Positions 25,746 to 32,320 of a stretch of 32,320 nucleotides of DNA are shown here, piece by piece. Both the position numbers and the translations under genes were made by a program. Source of the stretch: Agromyces seonyuensis (GTDB lineage: Bacteria > Actinomycetota > Actinomycetes > Actinomycetales > Microbacteriaceae); NCBI RefSeq assembly GCF_009789225.1, contig NZ_WSTA01000041.1, positions 1 through 32,320 on the forward strand, written 5' to 3'. The notes under the pieces were generated by a model. It was not told the origin of the DNA. It did not search any database and saw only the letters and a program-made list of their open reading frames with translations. Numbering within the stretch: position 1 is the first letter of the stretch; each line of letters begins with the position of its first letter.

Positions 25746-25759
25746 TCCGCATTCCTTCC

Positions 25760-25765
25760 TACCGT
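25760..25765 (+). promoter_or_regulatory. -10 box of ABC exporter, probable leaderless start
   Basis: TACCGT is followed by 6 nt and the ATG at 25772. Confidence 0.45.
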
Positions 25766-25771
25766 GTCGGC

Positions 25772-26827
25772 ATGACGAACCCACCCATCATCGAGACGCA
25801 CGGTCTCACCAAGCGCTTCACGGTGAAGCGCCAGGAGGTCGCCGCGGTCACCGACCTGTCGATCTCGGTGCAGCCCGGCGAACTCGTCGCCTTCCTCGGC
25901 CCGAACGGCGCCGGCAAGTCGACGAGCCTCCGCATGCTCACCACCCTCATCCCCCCGACCGCCGGCGACGCGCGCGTCGTCGGACACGACATCCGCACCG
26001 AGGCGGCGGAGGTGCGCGCGCGCATCGGCTACGTCGGCCAGCTCACGAGCGGCAGCTTCGCGCAGCGCGTCGGCGACGAGCTGCTGAGCCAGGGCGCCTT
26101 CTACGGGATGCGTCGCGCCGACGCCGTCCGTCGCGCCGACGAGCTCGTCGAGAGCCTCGGCCTCACGGCCATCCGCTCCCGCAGCGTGCAGCAGCTGAGC
26201 GGCGGTCAGAAACGACGGCTCGACATCGCCCTCGGGCTCATGCACGCCCCGCCGCTGCTCTTCCTCGACGAGCCCTCCACCGGGCTCGACCCGCAGAGCC
26301 GAGCGAACCTGTGGGAGCACATCCTGCGGCTCCGCGAGGAGCACGGCACGACGGTCTTCGTCACGACCCACTACCTCGAGGAGGCCGATCGCTACGCCGA
26401 GCGGGTGCTCGTGATGGATCAGGGCCGCGTCATCGCCGACGACACCGCCCCGGCACTGAAGTCGACGCTCGCGGGCGACGTGCTGACCTTCGGGTTCGGC
26501 TCGGCCGACGAGGCATCCGCGGCGCTCGCCGTGCTCGCCCGCGTCACCGGCCGCGAGGCGACGCTCGACGAGTCGGGCCGGGCGACGACGACCGTCCCAG
26601 ACGGCGACGCGCTGCTGCCCGTCGTCATCCGGGCATTGGATGACGCGGGCCTCGCGGTCCGCACGGCGACCGGCGTCCCGCCGACCCTCGACGACGTCTT
26701 CCTCGCGCTCACCGGCCGCTCGCTCCGCGAAGCGGACCGCACCGCCGACGCCGGCACCGGCGACGACGCCGAGCACACCGAACCGGCCGCCGAGGCGGCC
26801 ACGAACCTGCAGGAGGCCTCCCGATGA
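25772..26827 (+). CDS. ABC exporter ATP-binding protein (DrrA-like)
   Basis: A 351-residue ATPase: Walker A GPNGAGKST at 43-51, Q-loop GYVGQ, signature LSGGQKRR at 142-149, Walker B LLFLDEPSTGLDP at 162-174, and switch His in TTHYLEEADR. The C-terminal extension (about 240-320) with GVPPTLDDVFLALTGRSL is the DrrA/daunorubicin-resistance type regulatory tail, followed by an acidic Ala/Glu/Thr-rich end. It would power the permease encoded next, exporting a drug-like or lipid-like substrate that cannot be named. The ATG at 25772 is preferred over the long upstream open frame, which only mirrors the WYL gene. It overlaps the permease start by 4 nt. Confidence 0.93.
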   Translation: MTNPPIIETHGLTKRFTVKRQEVAAVTDLSISVQPGELVAFLGPNGAGKSTSLRMLTTLIPPTAGDARVVGHDIRTEAAEVRARIGYVGQLTSGSFAQRVGDELLSQGAFYGMRRADAVRRADELVESLGLTAIRSRSVQQLSGGQKRRLDIALGLMHAPPLLFLDEPSTGLDPQSRANLWEHILRLREEHGTTVFVTTHYLEEADRYAERVLVMDQGRVIADDTAPALKSTLAGDVLTFGFGSADEASAALAVLARVTGREATLDESGRATTTVPDGDALLPVVIRALDDAGLAVRTATGVPPTLDDVFLALTGRSLREADRTADAGTGDDAEHTEPAAEAATNLQEASR

Positions 26828-27615
26828 CCGCCACCGAACCGCGGACGAACGCGCCCGTCCGCGCGAACGTGCTCCGCGACACGCGCAACGTCTTCGTCCG
26901 CGAGCTCCGACCGGTCGTGCGCGACCCGTTCACCCTCATCTTCAGCCTCGTGCAGCCGCTCGTGTTCCTCGGGCTGTTCGCGCCACTGCTCATCGGCGAG
27001 TCCGGAGCGCCCGTCGGCGAGACCCTGCAGTGGTTCGTGCCGGGCGTGCTCGTCATGATCGTGCTCTTCGGCACCGGGGCGACGGGCTCGAACCTCCAGT
27101 ACGAGATGATGACCGGTTCCCACGAGCGCACCCTGGTGGCGCCGCTCGCGCGATCGTCGCTGCTCGTCGGCCGCGCGCTCAAGGAGATCGCGCCGATCGT
27201 CGTGCAGGCGATCCTCATCGTGCTCATCGCCTGGCCGTTCGGGTTCCGCATCGACCCCCTCGGCCTCGCCGTCGGGCTCGCGCTCCTCGCCGTCTTCGGC
27301 GTGGGGCTCGGCTCGCTCAGCTACTCGCTCGCGCTCGCCACGAAGGATCGCGAGTGGTTGTTCTGGGGCGTGCAGCAGACGCTGATCTTCCCGCTGCTCA
27401 TCCTCTCGGGGATGCTGCTGCCGCTCGAGAGCGCCCCCGGCTGGATGCGGGCGGTCGCGACCGTGAACCCCGTCAACTGGGTGGTGCAGGGCGAACGCGC
27501 ACTGCTCGGCGGCGACTTCGCCTCGACGGCGGTGCTGTGGGGCTGGGTGTCCGCGCTCGCGGTCGCCGCCGTCGGCCTCTGGCTCGGCATCCGGGCGATG
27601 CGGCGCAGCAGCTGA
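26824..27615 (+). CDS. ABC exporter permease (ABC-2/DrrB-like)
   Basis: A 263-residue inner-membrane protein with six hydrophobic segments. The cytoplasmic N-terminus (about 1-38) precedes RDPFTLIFSLVQPLVFLGLF (helix 1). LQYEMMTGSHERTLVAPLARSSLLVGRALKE is the coupling region of ABC-2 type permeases, and FPLLILSGMLLPLESAPGWMRAVATVNPVNWVVQGERALL near the end is a strong DrrB signature (segments LSGMLLPLE and VNPVNWVVQG). Together with the ATPase it forms an exporter. Its ATG overlaps the ATPase TGA (ATGA). A bidirectional hairpin at 27622-27656 separates it from the convergent PHP gene. Confidence 0.93.
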   Translation: MTATEPRTNAPVRANVLRDTRNVFVRELRPVVRDPFTLIFSLVQPLVFLGLFAPLLIGESGAPVGETLQWFVPGVLVMIVLFGTGATGSNLQYEMMTGSHERTLVAPLARSSLLVGRALKEIAPIVVQAILIVLIAWPFGFRIDPLGLAVGLALLAVFGVGLGSLSYSLALATKDREWLFWGVQQTLIFPLLILSGMLLPLESAPGWMRAVATVNPVNWVVQGERALLGGDFASTAVLWGWVSALAVAAVGLWLGIRAMRRSS

Positions 27616-27621
27616 TGCGGT

Positions 27622-27656
27622 CGGTCGGCCGGGGCGCTCCGCGCCCCGGCCGACCG
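27622..27656. terminator. Bidirectional terminator between ABC permease and PHP genes
   Basis: A 15-bp perfect stem (27622-27636 with 27642-27656) with a 5-nt CTCCG loop, 6 nt after the permease stop and 18 nt from the PHP stop. Confidence 0.85.
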
Positions 27657-27674
27657 GCGCCCGTCGTGCTCCGG

Positions 27675-28898
27675 TCAGCGGCTGATCGCGAGCAGTTCCC
27701 GCGCCGGCGTCTCGAGCCGGAACGGCCCCACGCCCGCGGCCTCCGCATCGAACACCGCCCGGTCGCCGTGCACCCGGCGGGACCGGCCGAGCGAGTCGAC
27801 GAGCACCGCGCCGTCGGCGTCGAGCGCCACCAGGTCGCTTCCGACCCGGACGAGCACGGCCTCGCCGGCGCCGGGGTACCGCGAGATCGCCGTGCGTCCG
27901 GCCGCGAGCGCCTCGAGGATCGCCTCGGGGGAGCGGTCGGCCGCGGCGACCCAGGTCGTCGGGGTGCCCGGCGGGTAGCCGTGGCCGGCATGGTGGAAGT
28001 CGCTGCCGCCGATGAGCGTCACGTCGGGCCGCCAGCGCGGCAGCAGGGCCCAGGGGCCCGTCGCCGTCAGCTCGCGGAACCACGTGATGTGCCAGAACTC
28101 CAGTGCGGGCGGCAGCTGCTCGAGCGGGTGCAGCCACGCCCACTCGCCGTCGAGCGGGTGATTGATCGAGAGCACGCCGCCGCGCTCGGCGACCTCCTCG
28201 ACCCAGCGCGACGGCGGCTCGCGGAAGTCGATCCAGCCGATGTCGCCGAACGCGTTCGCGTGCCCGCGGTGGGTCGTGACCTCCTGGCCCGGCAGCAGCG
28301 CGAGGTCGTACGCGCTCGCCACGGCCGGCAGGTGCGGATGGTGGGAGACCGTGTTGTGGTCGGTTACGGCGAGGAAGTCGAGCCCGCGCGCGGCCGCGGC
28401 CGCCGAGAGCTGGGCGATGGAGAGCTCCCCGTCGGAGTGCAGGGTGTGCGCGTGGAAGTCGCCCGCGAACCAGGTCAGCCCGTCGGGCGCCGGGAGGCTG
28501 CGGGCGCTGCCGCGCGGTGCGTCGGGGCGCGGGGGCGCCGGCGGGTCCGCCTCCACCGCGGCCGATGCCGGCGCCTCGATCGTGACGACGACGTCGATGG
28601 GCTCGGCCGGCACTTTGTAGAGGCCGAGCACCACGGCCCACTCGCCGGCGGGCAACGGTCCGGCCTCGTACCCGGGCGTCGCCGCGTCGGGCGTGATCGC
28701 GAATCGCATGCGCGCGCCGCCCGACCAGCCGCGCCAGCGCTCGGGATCCCGCACGCCGAGATCGATCTCGGCCGCCGACCGGTCGAACTCGAGCGTCACC
28801 TCGACCGACCGGCCCCCGGGATGCGCGAACGGCAGCTCCAGGTACCGCGATTCGAGCTGGACGTCGATCCCGATCTGCAGCCGGTGCGTCGTCGCCAT
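27675..28898 (-). CDS. CehA/McbA family PHP-type metallohydrolase
   Basis: A 407-residue soluble protein. Residues 1-110 form a beta-rich domain (RYLELPFAHPGG, SVEVTLEF, GEWAVVLGLYKV) and a Pro-rich linker runs to about 140. The PHP domain has all expected metal-binding motifs: DFHAHTLHSDG (H149, H151, D156), AVTDHN (D180, H181), PGQEVTTHRGHAN, INHP, and GGSDFHH. PHP proteins are phosphoesterases or hydrolases; the CehA/McbA name comes from carbaryl hydrolases, but the substrate here is unknown. The ATG at 28898 (after GGAAGG) lies 2 nt past the ChbG stop. It is the last gene of a three-gene operon with a ChbG-like protein and a GPH symporter. Confidence 0.88.
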   Translation of the reverse strand: MATTHRLQIGIDVQLESRYLELPFAHPGGRSVEVTLEFDRSAAEIDLGVRDPERWRGWSGGARMRFAITPDAATPGYEAGPLPAGEWAVVLGLYKVPAEPIDVVVTIEAPASAAVEADPPAPPRPDAPRGSARSLPAPDGLTWFAGDFHAHTLHSDGELSIAQLSAAAAARGLDFLAVTDHNTVSHHPHLPAVASAYDLALLPGQEVTTHRGHANAFGDIGWIDFREPPSRWVEEVAERGGVLSINHPLDGEWAWLHPLEQLPPALEFWHITWFRELTATGPWALLPRWRPDVTLIGGSDFHHAGHGYPPGTPTTWVAAADRSPEAILEALAAGRTAISRYPGAGEAVLVRVGSDLVALDADGAVLVDSLGRSRRVHGDRAVFDAEAAGVGPFRLETPARELLAISR

Positions 28899-28900
28899 GC

Positions 28901-29737
28901 TCACCACCCTTCCACGAGTTCGAAGCCCTCGGCGTCGAGCGCCGACCGGAATGCGGGGTCGCGGAGCAACCGCAGTTCCCACGCGCGCACGACGCCCGCA
29001 TCACCGACGAGCGCGCCGTCGGGGGCCGGATGCAGGAAGAGCTCGCTCGTGCCCTCGGGGAGCCCGGCGAGCATCCGCGCGACGTCGGCGAAGAGGGCGC
29101 CGTAGCCGCCGAGGTCGCGGGCGCCGCGCCGGTTCGTGAGCATCGCCGCCGGGATCGGCACCCCGGCCGCGTCCGCGGCCTCGACCGCCCGTCGGTGGGC
29201 GTCGGCGAGCTCGGCCGGCAGCGCGCCGGGGGCGACGCCGAGGTACGGCTCGAGCCGTCGCGGCAGCCGGAAGCCGAGCCCCTCCCGCGCGCAGAGCGCG
29301 AGCGCCTCCGGGAGGAACGAACGGCCGGCGAGCCCGTACAGGGTGCCGGCGTGCGAGTCCATCGCGGTGGGCCGCGCCCCGAGCGAGCGCAGCCGTTCGA
29401 GCTGGGCGGCGAGCTCGGCCGCGACGTCGCCGGGCGCGGCCCGCTCGGCGAACGTCGTCGCTTCGGCCGGCAGCGCGCCGACGGCATCCACGAGCGAGGG
29501 CGCCTGCGTCACCGGGCGCCAGGGCGCGAGCCCTCGCTCGCCGGTGAGCGTCGCGTGCAGCCGCGGCTCGACGTCGATCGCCCGCAACGTCGCGACGTCG
29601 TCGGCAGTCAGCGCCTCGCCGACGACGATCGCCGTCGTCGCCGTGATGCACCCGTCGGCGGCGAGCGCGAGGATCGCCGGGATGCCGGCGCGCTCCCGAC
29701 CGAGGTCGTCGGCGGTGACCACCAGCCGGCGGGTCAA
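28901..29737 (-). CDS. Divergent ChbG/YdjC family protein
   Basis: A 278-residue protein. ChbG/YdjC members are metal-dependent deacetylases of N-acetylated sugars. Visible: LVVTADDLG at 5-13 (family TADDFG), LHATLTGE at 60-67 (the HLTL position), PTAMDSHAGTLYG at 123-135, FRLPRR, and ELFLHPAPDG near the end. The motif normally reads T-H-x-D-[SG]-H, but the first His is Ala125 here, and the Asn usually found shortly after ADDFG is absent. The start is TTG at 29737, with GGAG 7 nt upstream; an ATG start at 29839 would lie inside the MFS gene and put 34 residues before the catalytic strand. It is separated from the MFS stop by 43 nt. Confidence 0.8.
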   Translation of the reverse strand: MTRRLVVTADDLGRERAGIPAILALAADGCITATTAIVVGEALTADDVATLRAIDVEPRLHATLTGERGLAPWRPVTQAPSLVDAVGALPAEATTFAERAAPGDVAAELAAQLERLRSLGARPTAMDSHAGTLYGLAGRSFLPEALALCAREGLGFRLPRRLEPYLGVAPGALPAELADAHRRAVEAADAAGVPIPAAMLTNRRGARDLGGYGALFADVARMLAGLPEGTSELFLHPAPDGALVGDAGVVRAWELRLLRDPAFRSALDAEGFELVEGW

Positions 29738-29780
29738 GCGCTGACTCCGTCCATCGCGCCGGGCGCCGTCGCCCGACGCG

Positions 29781-31238
29781 TCATCCGTCGACCTCGTCGG
29801 CTGCCCGGGCGAGCACGTCCTGCGTGCTCGCCGCGGCATCCTCGTTCTGCTCGGCGACCCCGTCGGGCACGCGGATGAACCGGGCGAGCACGGCGCCGAT
29901 CACGCAGAGCGCGAACGGGTAGACGCAGAGGAAGAAGCGGAAGGCGAGGTCGGGCTGCGCGCCCGGGGCATCCCCGGATTCGTACCCGAAGAACCACGCG
30001 AGGGAGGCGAGCGCGAGCCCGCTCACTATCGCGTTCAGCCGCCCGAAGAACCCGAACGCCGAGAGGAAGAGCCCCTCGCGGTGCTCGCCGTGACGCTCCG
30101 CGTCGTCGTCGAGGACGCGCGCGACGATCAGGTCGTTCGTCGCGAGCATGCCCGAGTAGCCGACGCCGACGAGGATGCCCGCGAGGATCGCGGTCACGAG
30201 GCCGTTCGCGAAGAACAGCGGGATGAAGCTGACGGCGAGCACGACGAACGCGAGCCGCCACGTGAGCGCGGCGCCCAGGCGTCGCACGACGCGGGTCCAT
30301 GCGACGAGGCCGAGCACCGAGATCAGGATGACGGCCGCCTGGAGGAAGAGGGCGTCGGAGACGGGCAGTCCGAGCGAGTAGCGCACGTCGAGCTGGAGTC
30401 CCGCGAGCACGAGCCCCATCGCCGACGTGTAGCAGGCGCCCGCGATGCCGATGGACCAGAAGCGCGGGTTGCGCACGATCTGGCCGACGGTCGTGAAGAA
30501 CCGCGGGCGGGCGGTCTCGGCGTAGTGCGGGTTCTCCTTGGCGCTGAACGCCATGAAGAGGATGGCGACGACCGCGATCGCGCCGTAGAGGATCGCCGTG
30601 ATCGTGAAGCCGGTCGTCGTCTCCTCCGTGCCGAACACCTTCGTCGTCAGCAGGGGCGTCACCGCGAGCGAGAGCACCATCGCGAGCAGCTGGAAGCCCT
30701 GCCGCAGCGAGTTGGCGGCCGCGCGGGCGCGCTCGCGGCGGAAGAGCTCCGGCAGCAGGGCGCCGTAGTTCGCGTTCAGCATCGAGTCGAACGCCTCGCA
30801 GAGGATCGCGAAGACGGCGAACCAGATGACGAGGCCGATGCCGTCGAGCGAGGTCGGCGCCGAGAAGAAGCCGATCATGGATGCCGCGAGCAGCGGCGCC
30901 CCGACGACCAGCCACGGTCGTCGGCGTCCCCAGCGGGTGCGCGTGCGGTCCGACAAATAACCGAGCACGGGGTTGTCGATCGCGTCGACGATCGCGTAGA
31001 CGACCATGACGGCGCCGTAGACGCGCACGTCGAGCCCGAGGATGTCGACGTAGAACAGGATCATCGAGCCCTTGATCATGTTGATCGGGATCGAGGTGCC
31101 GAACATGCCGACGGCGTAGCGCCAGGGGCGGGTCCCGGCGAGGGTGGGCGGCCCGGGCGGCTCGAGTGCGGGCGCGGCGGGCGGCGCGGCGTGCGCATCC
31201 GCGGGAACGGATCGGGCGGCGACCTTCGGGTCGGTCAT
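29781..31238 (-). CDS. GPH-type MFS symporter (glycoside-pentoside-hexuronide family)
   Basis: A 485-residue transporter with 12 predicted helices after a 40-residue Ala/Pro-rich N-terminus. The family is shown by AIVDAIDNPVLGYLSDRTRTRWGRRRPWLV (segments DNPVLGYLSDRT and RWGRRRPWL), the GPH hallmark after helix 2, and by FAILCEAFDSMLNANYGALLPEL with RRERARAAANSLRQ. GPH members usually take up sugars with H+ or Na+; the substrate here is unknown. The ATG at 31238 follows CTGGAG at 6 nt; longer frames add non-conserved residues. It heads the operon with ChbG-like and PHP genes, suggesting an imported sugar derivative processed by both. Confidence 0.88.
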   Translation of the reverse strand: MTDPKVAARSVPADAHAAPPAAPALEPPGPPTLAGTRPWRYAVGMFGTSIPINMIKGSMILFYVDILGLDVRVYGAVMVVYAIVDAIDNPVLGYLSDRTRTRWGRRRPWLVVGAPLLAASMIGFFSAPTSLDGIGLVIWFAVFAILCEAFDSMLNANYGALLPELFRRERARAAANSLRQGFQLLAMVLSLAVTPLLTTKVFGTEETTTGFTITAILYGAIAVVAILFMAFSAKENPHYAETARPRFFTTVGQIVRNPRFWSIGIAGACYTSAMGLVLAGLQLDVRYSLGLPVSDALFLQAAVILISVLGLVAWTRVVRRLGAALTWRLAFVVLAVSFIPLFFANGLVTAILAGILVGVGYSGMLATNDLIVARVLDDDAERHGEHREGLFLSAFGFFGRLNAIVSGLALASLAWFFGYESGDAPGAQPDLAFRFFLCVYPFALCVIGAVLARFIRVPDGVAEQNEDAAASTQDVLARAADEVDG

Positions 31239-31301
31239 GGCGACTCCAGGGGGATTCGACGGCGTTGTCGGGCACGCCTCGCGGCGACGATGCCGTGCGC
31301 G

Positions 31302-31312
31302 TGCGAATCGCA
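31302..31312. promoter_or_regulatory. Palindrome at the MFS promoter
   Basis: TGCGA-a-TCGCA is a perfect 5+5 palindrome adjoining a minus-strand TAACCT box (31312-31317), placing it at the predicted transcription start of the MFS-ChbG-PHP operon. Confidence 0.4.
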
Positions 31313-31457
31313 GGTTACCCCCGGGTGAATGCGAACGGCGGGCCGGGGGAGGGGTGGGGATTCCCGTGGAGGGCGAGGGCCGCCGCGGTGGGCCGCGATG
31401 TGGAGGACCGAACGGGCCGGCAGTGGAGAAACGCGCACCGGGGCGCCGACGGCTCAA

Positions 31458-31463
31458 TAGGGT
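31458..31463 (+). promoter_or_regulatory. Candidate -10 box of membrane protein gene
   Basis: TAGGGT lies 26 nt before the ATG at 31490, whose ribosome site is GGAGGAA at 31481. The remainder of 31239-31457 shows no gene. Confidence 0.35.
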
Positions 31464-31489
31464 GAGCCTCACACCGTCCTGGAGGAAGC

Positions 31490-32320
31490 ATGACCGACCC
31501 CGCCCCGCCCCGAACGTCCATCCGCACCGCCGCGCTCTGGCTCGCGATCGGGATGCTCGTCCTCGCCGCCCTGCTCGGCGCGTTCTTCATCATCATCGGC
31601 GACCAGTCCGCGGTCGCGAGCCGCGCCTGGCTCACGCTCCTGCTCGTCGGGCTCTTCGCGGGGGCGGTCCTCCTCGATGCGAGCATCGGCGACGGCCCGA
31701 ACCGCTGGTACCTGCCCGCGTCGATCGTCGTCAACGTCGTGCTCGTCGCCGTCGGCCTGCTGAAGCTCTGGAACGGGTGGGGGCAGCCCGCCGACACGAC
31801 CGATCCGACCGTCTGGTTCGAACAGATGGCGCGATTCTTCGCCGTCGTCGCCCTGCTGCGCGTCTCCCTCTTCATCACGCAGATCTGGGGCCTCTACTTC
31901 ATCGCCCGCGCCAAGCGCACCGTCACGCGCGTCAGCGGCATCGTCACCATCGTGCTCGTGTGGATCACGGCGCTGATCCTCGCCCTTCCGGCAGCACTGC
32001 CGGAGCTCGAGTGGCCGGACTGGTGGTGGCGCACGGCCGGCGCCGCCTCGCTCGTCGCCGTCGTCACCCTCGTGATCCCGCTCATCGTGCGGGCGTTCGA
32101 CCCCAAGCCCCCGAAGCCGGCGCAGCCGGCCTACCCGGCGGCGCCGCAAGGCTACGCGCAGCCCGCCGCTCCCGCGCAGCCCGCGGCCTTCCCCGCCCAG
32201 CCGGGGTATCCCGCCCAGCCCGGGTACCCGGCGCAGCCCGCGGGCTACCCGGCCCAGCCGCCCGCCGCTCCGGCGCAGCCCGTGAACCCCGCCCAGCCGC
32301 CGCAGGGGCATCCGGTCGCG
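31490..32320 (+). CDS. Six-helix membrane protein with Pro/Gln-rich repeat tail, 5' part
   Basis: The frame is open from ATG 31490 (ribosome site GGAGGAA) to the end of the window with no stop: 277 residues, C-terminus missing. Six hydrophobic segments lie at about 13-36, 46-63, 76-94, 113-137, 149-169 and 182-202. The tail from about 205 is built of short repeats around PAQPGYPAQP and AAPAQP. Codon choice at third positions stays strongly G/C, supporting coding on this strand rather than the long antisense frame. I do not recognise a family; Pro/Gln/Tyr-rich tails of this type occur on many actinobacterial envelope proteins. It is divergent from the MFS gene. Confidence 0.8.
   Translation, partial: MTDPAPPRTSIRTAALWLAIGMLVLAALLGAFFIIIGDQSAVASRAWLTLLLVGLFAGAVLLDASIGDGPNRWYLPASIVVNVVLVAVGLLKLWNGWGQPADTTDPTVWFEQMARFFAVVALLRVSLFITQIWGLYFIARAKRTVTRVSGIVTIVLVWITALILALPAALPELEWPDWWWRTAGAASLVAVVTLVIPLIVRAFDPKPPKPAQPAYPAAPQGYAQPAAPAQPAAFPAQPGYPAQPGYPAQPAGYPAQPPAAPAQPVNPAQPPQGHPVA

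Noticed and set aside
26419-29487. 1022-residue minus-strand open frame
   Set aside because: It is Arg/Pro/Ala-rich without motifs and runs antisense or out of frame through the ABC exporter, PHP and ChbG genes; a GC-rich shadow.
29738-29839. ATG start for the ChbG-like gene
   Set aside because: It would overlap the MFS gene and place 34 Arg-rich residues before the catalytic strand; TTG 29737 has a well-spaced GGAG.
31469-32311. 280-residue minus-strand frame at the window end
   Set aside because: The plus strand encodes a six-helix membrane protein with a ribosome site; the minus frame is its shadow through the repeat tail.

Overview
The window is very GC-rich (roughly 70%), and nearly every real gene has long antisense shadow frames. 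Gene content points to an actinomycete of the family Microbacteriaceae (Agromyces/Microbacterium-like; genus not resolvable here): a lone groES under CIRCE control, an SURF1 - DUF3817 - guaA run, a guaB3-type IMPDH paralogue, many GTG/TTG starts, and apparently leaderless -10/start arrangements. I support 25 protein genes (two cut by the window ends), no RNA genes, no insertion sequences and no CRISPR array.

Layout. 1-2350: end of a DUF4190-like membrane protein, a THUMP-like-domain methyltransferase, and groES with two CIRCE operators. 2444-9650: a RarD-type permease, then a complete branched-chain amino acid (Liv-type) ABC importer split into two converging units, the lipoprotein LivK on + and livH-livM-livG-livF on -. 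They are separated by two strong terminators and a G-rich repetitive gap. 9905-20730: guanine nucleotide genes (guaB, guaB3, guaA) interspersed with an ABC-F ATPase, a DoxX/TetR divergent pair, glpD, SURF1 and DUF3817. 20800-22504: a YCII (DGPF) protein followed by a long ECF42-type sigma factor, with a matching promoter motif upstream. 22694-27615: a Bax-inhibitor-1-like membrane protein, a glycerophosphodiester phosphodiesterase, and a WYL regulator divergent from a two-gene drug-type ABC exporter. 27675-31238: a three-gene minus-strand operon made of a GPH-type MFS symporter, a divergent ChbG/YdjC protein and a CehA/McbA-type PHP metallohydrolase. 31490-end: a six-helix membrane protein with a proline/glutamine-rich repeat tail, running off the window.

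How it fits together. GuaB makes XMP and GuaA converts it to GMP; GuaB3 is a paralogue lacking the catalytic cysteine. GlpD and the GDPD both handle glycerol-3-phosphate. The five Liv components form one importer. The sigma factor/YCII pair and the TetR/DoxX pair look like self-contained regulatory modules with visible cis sites.

The least-described items are the GPH-ChbG-PHP operon (the ChbG protein has an altered metal motif), the LivH permease with an added secreted beta-sandwich domain, and the recurrent TAnnnT-6/7-nt-start-codon arrangement at eight genes.
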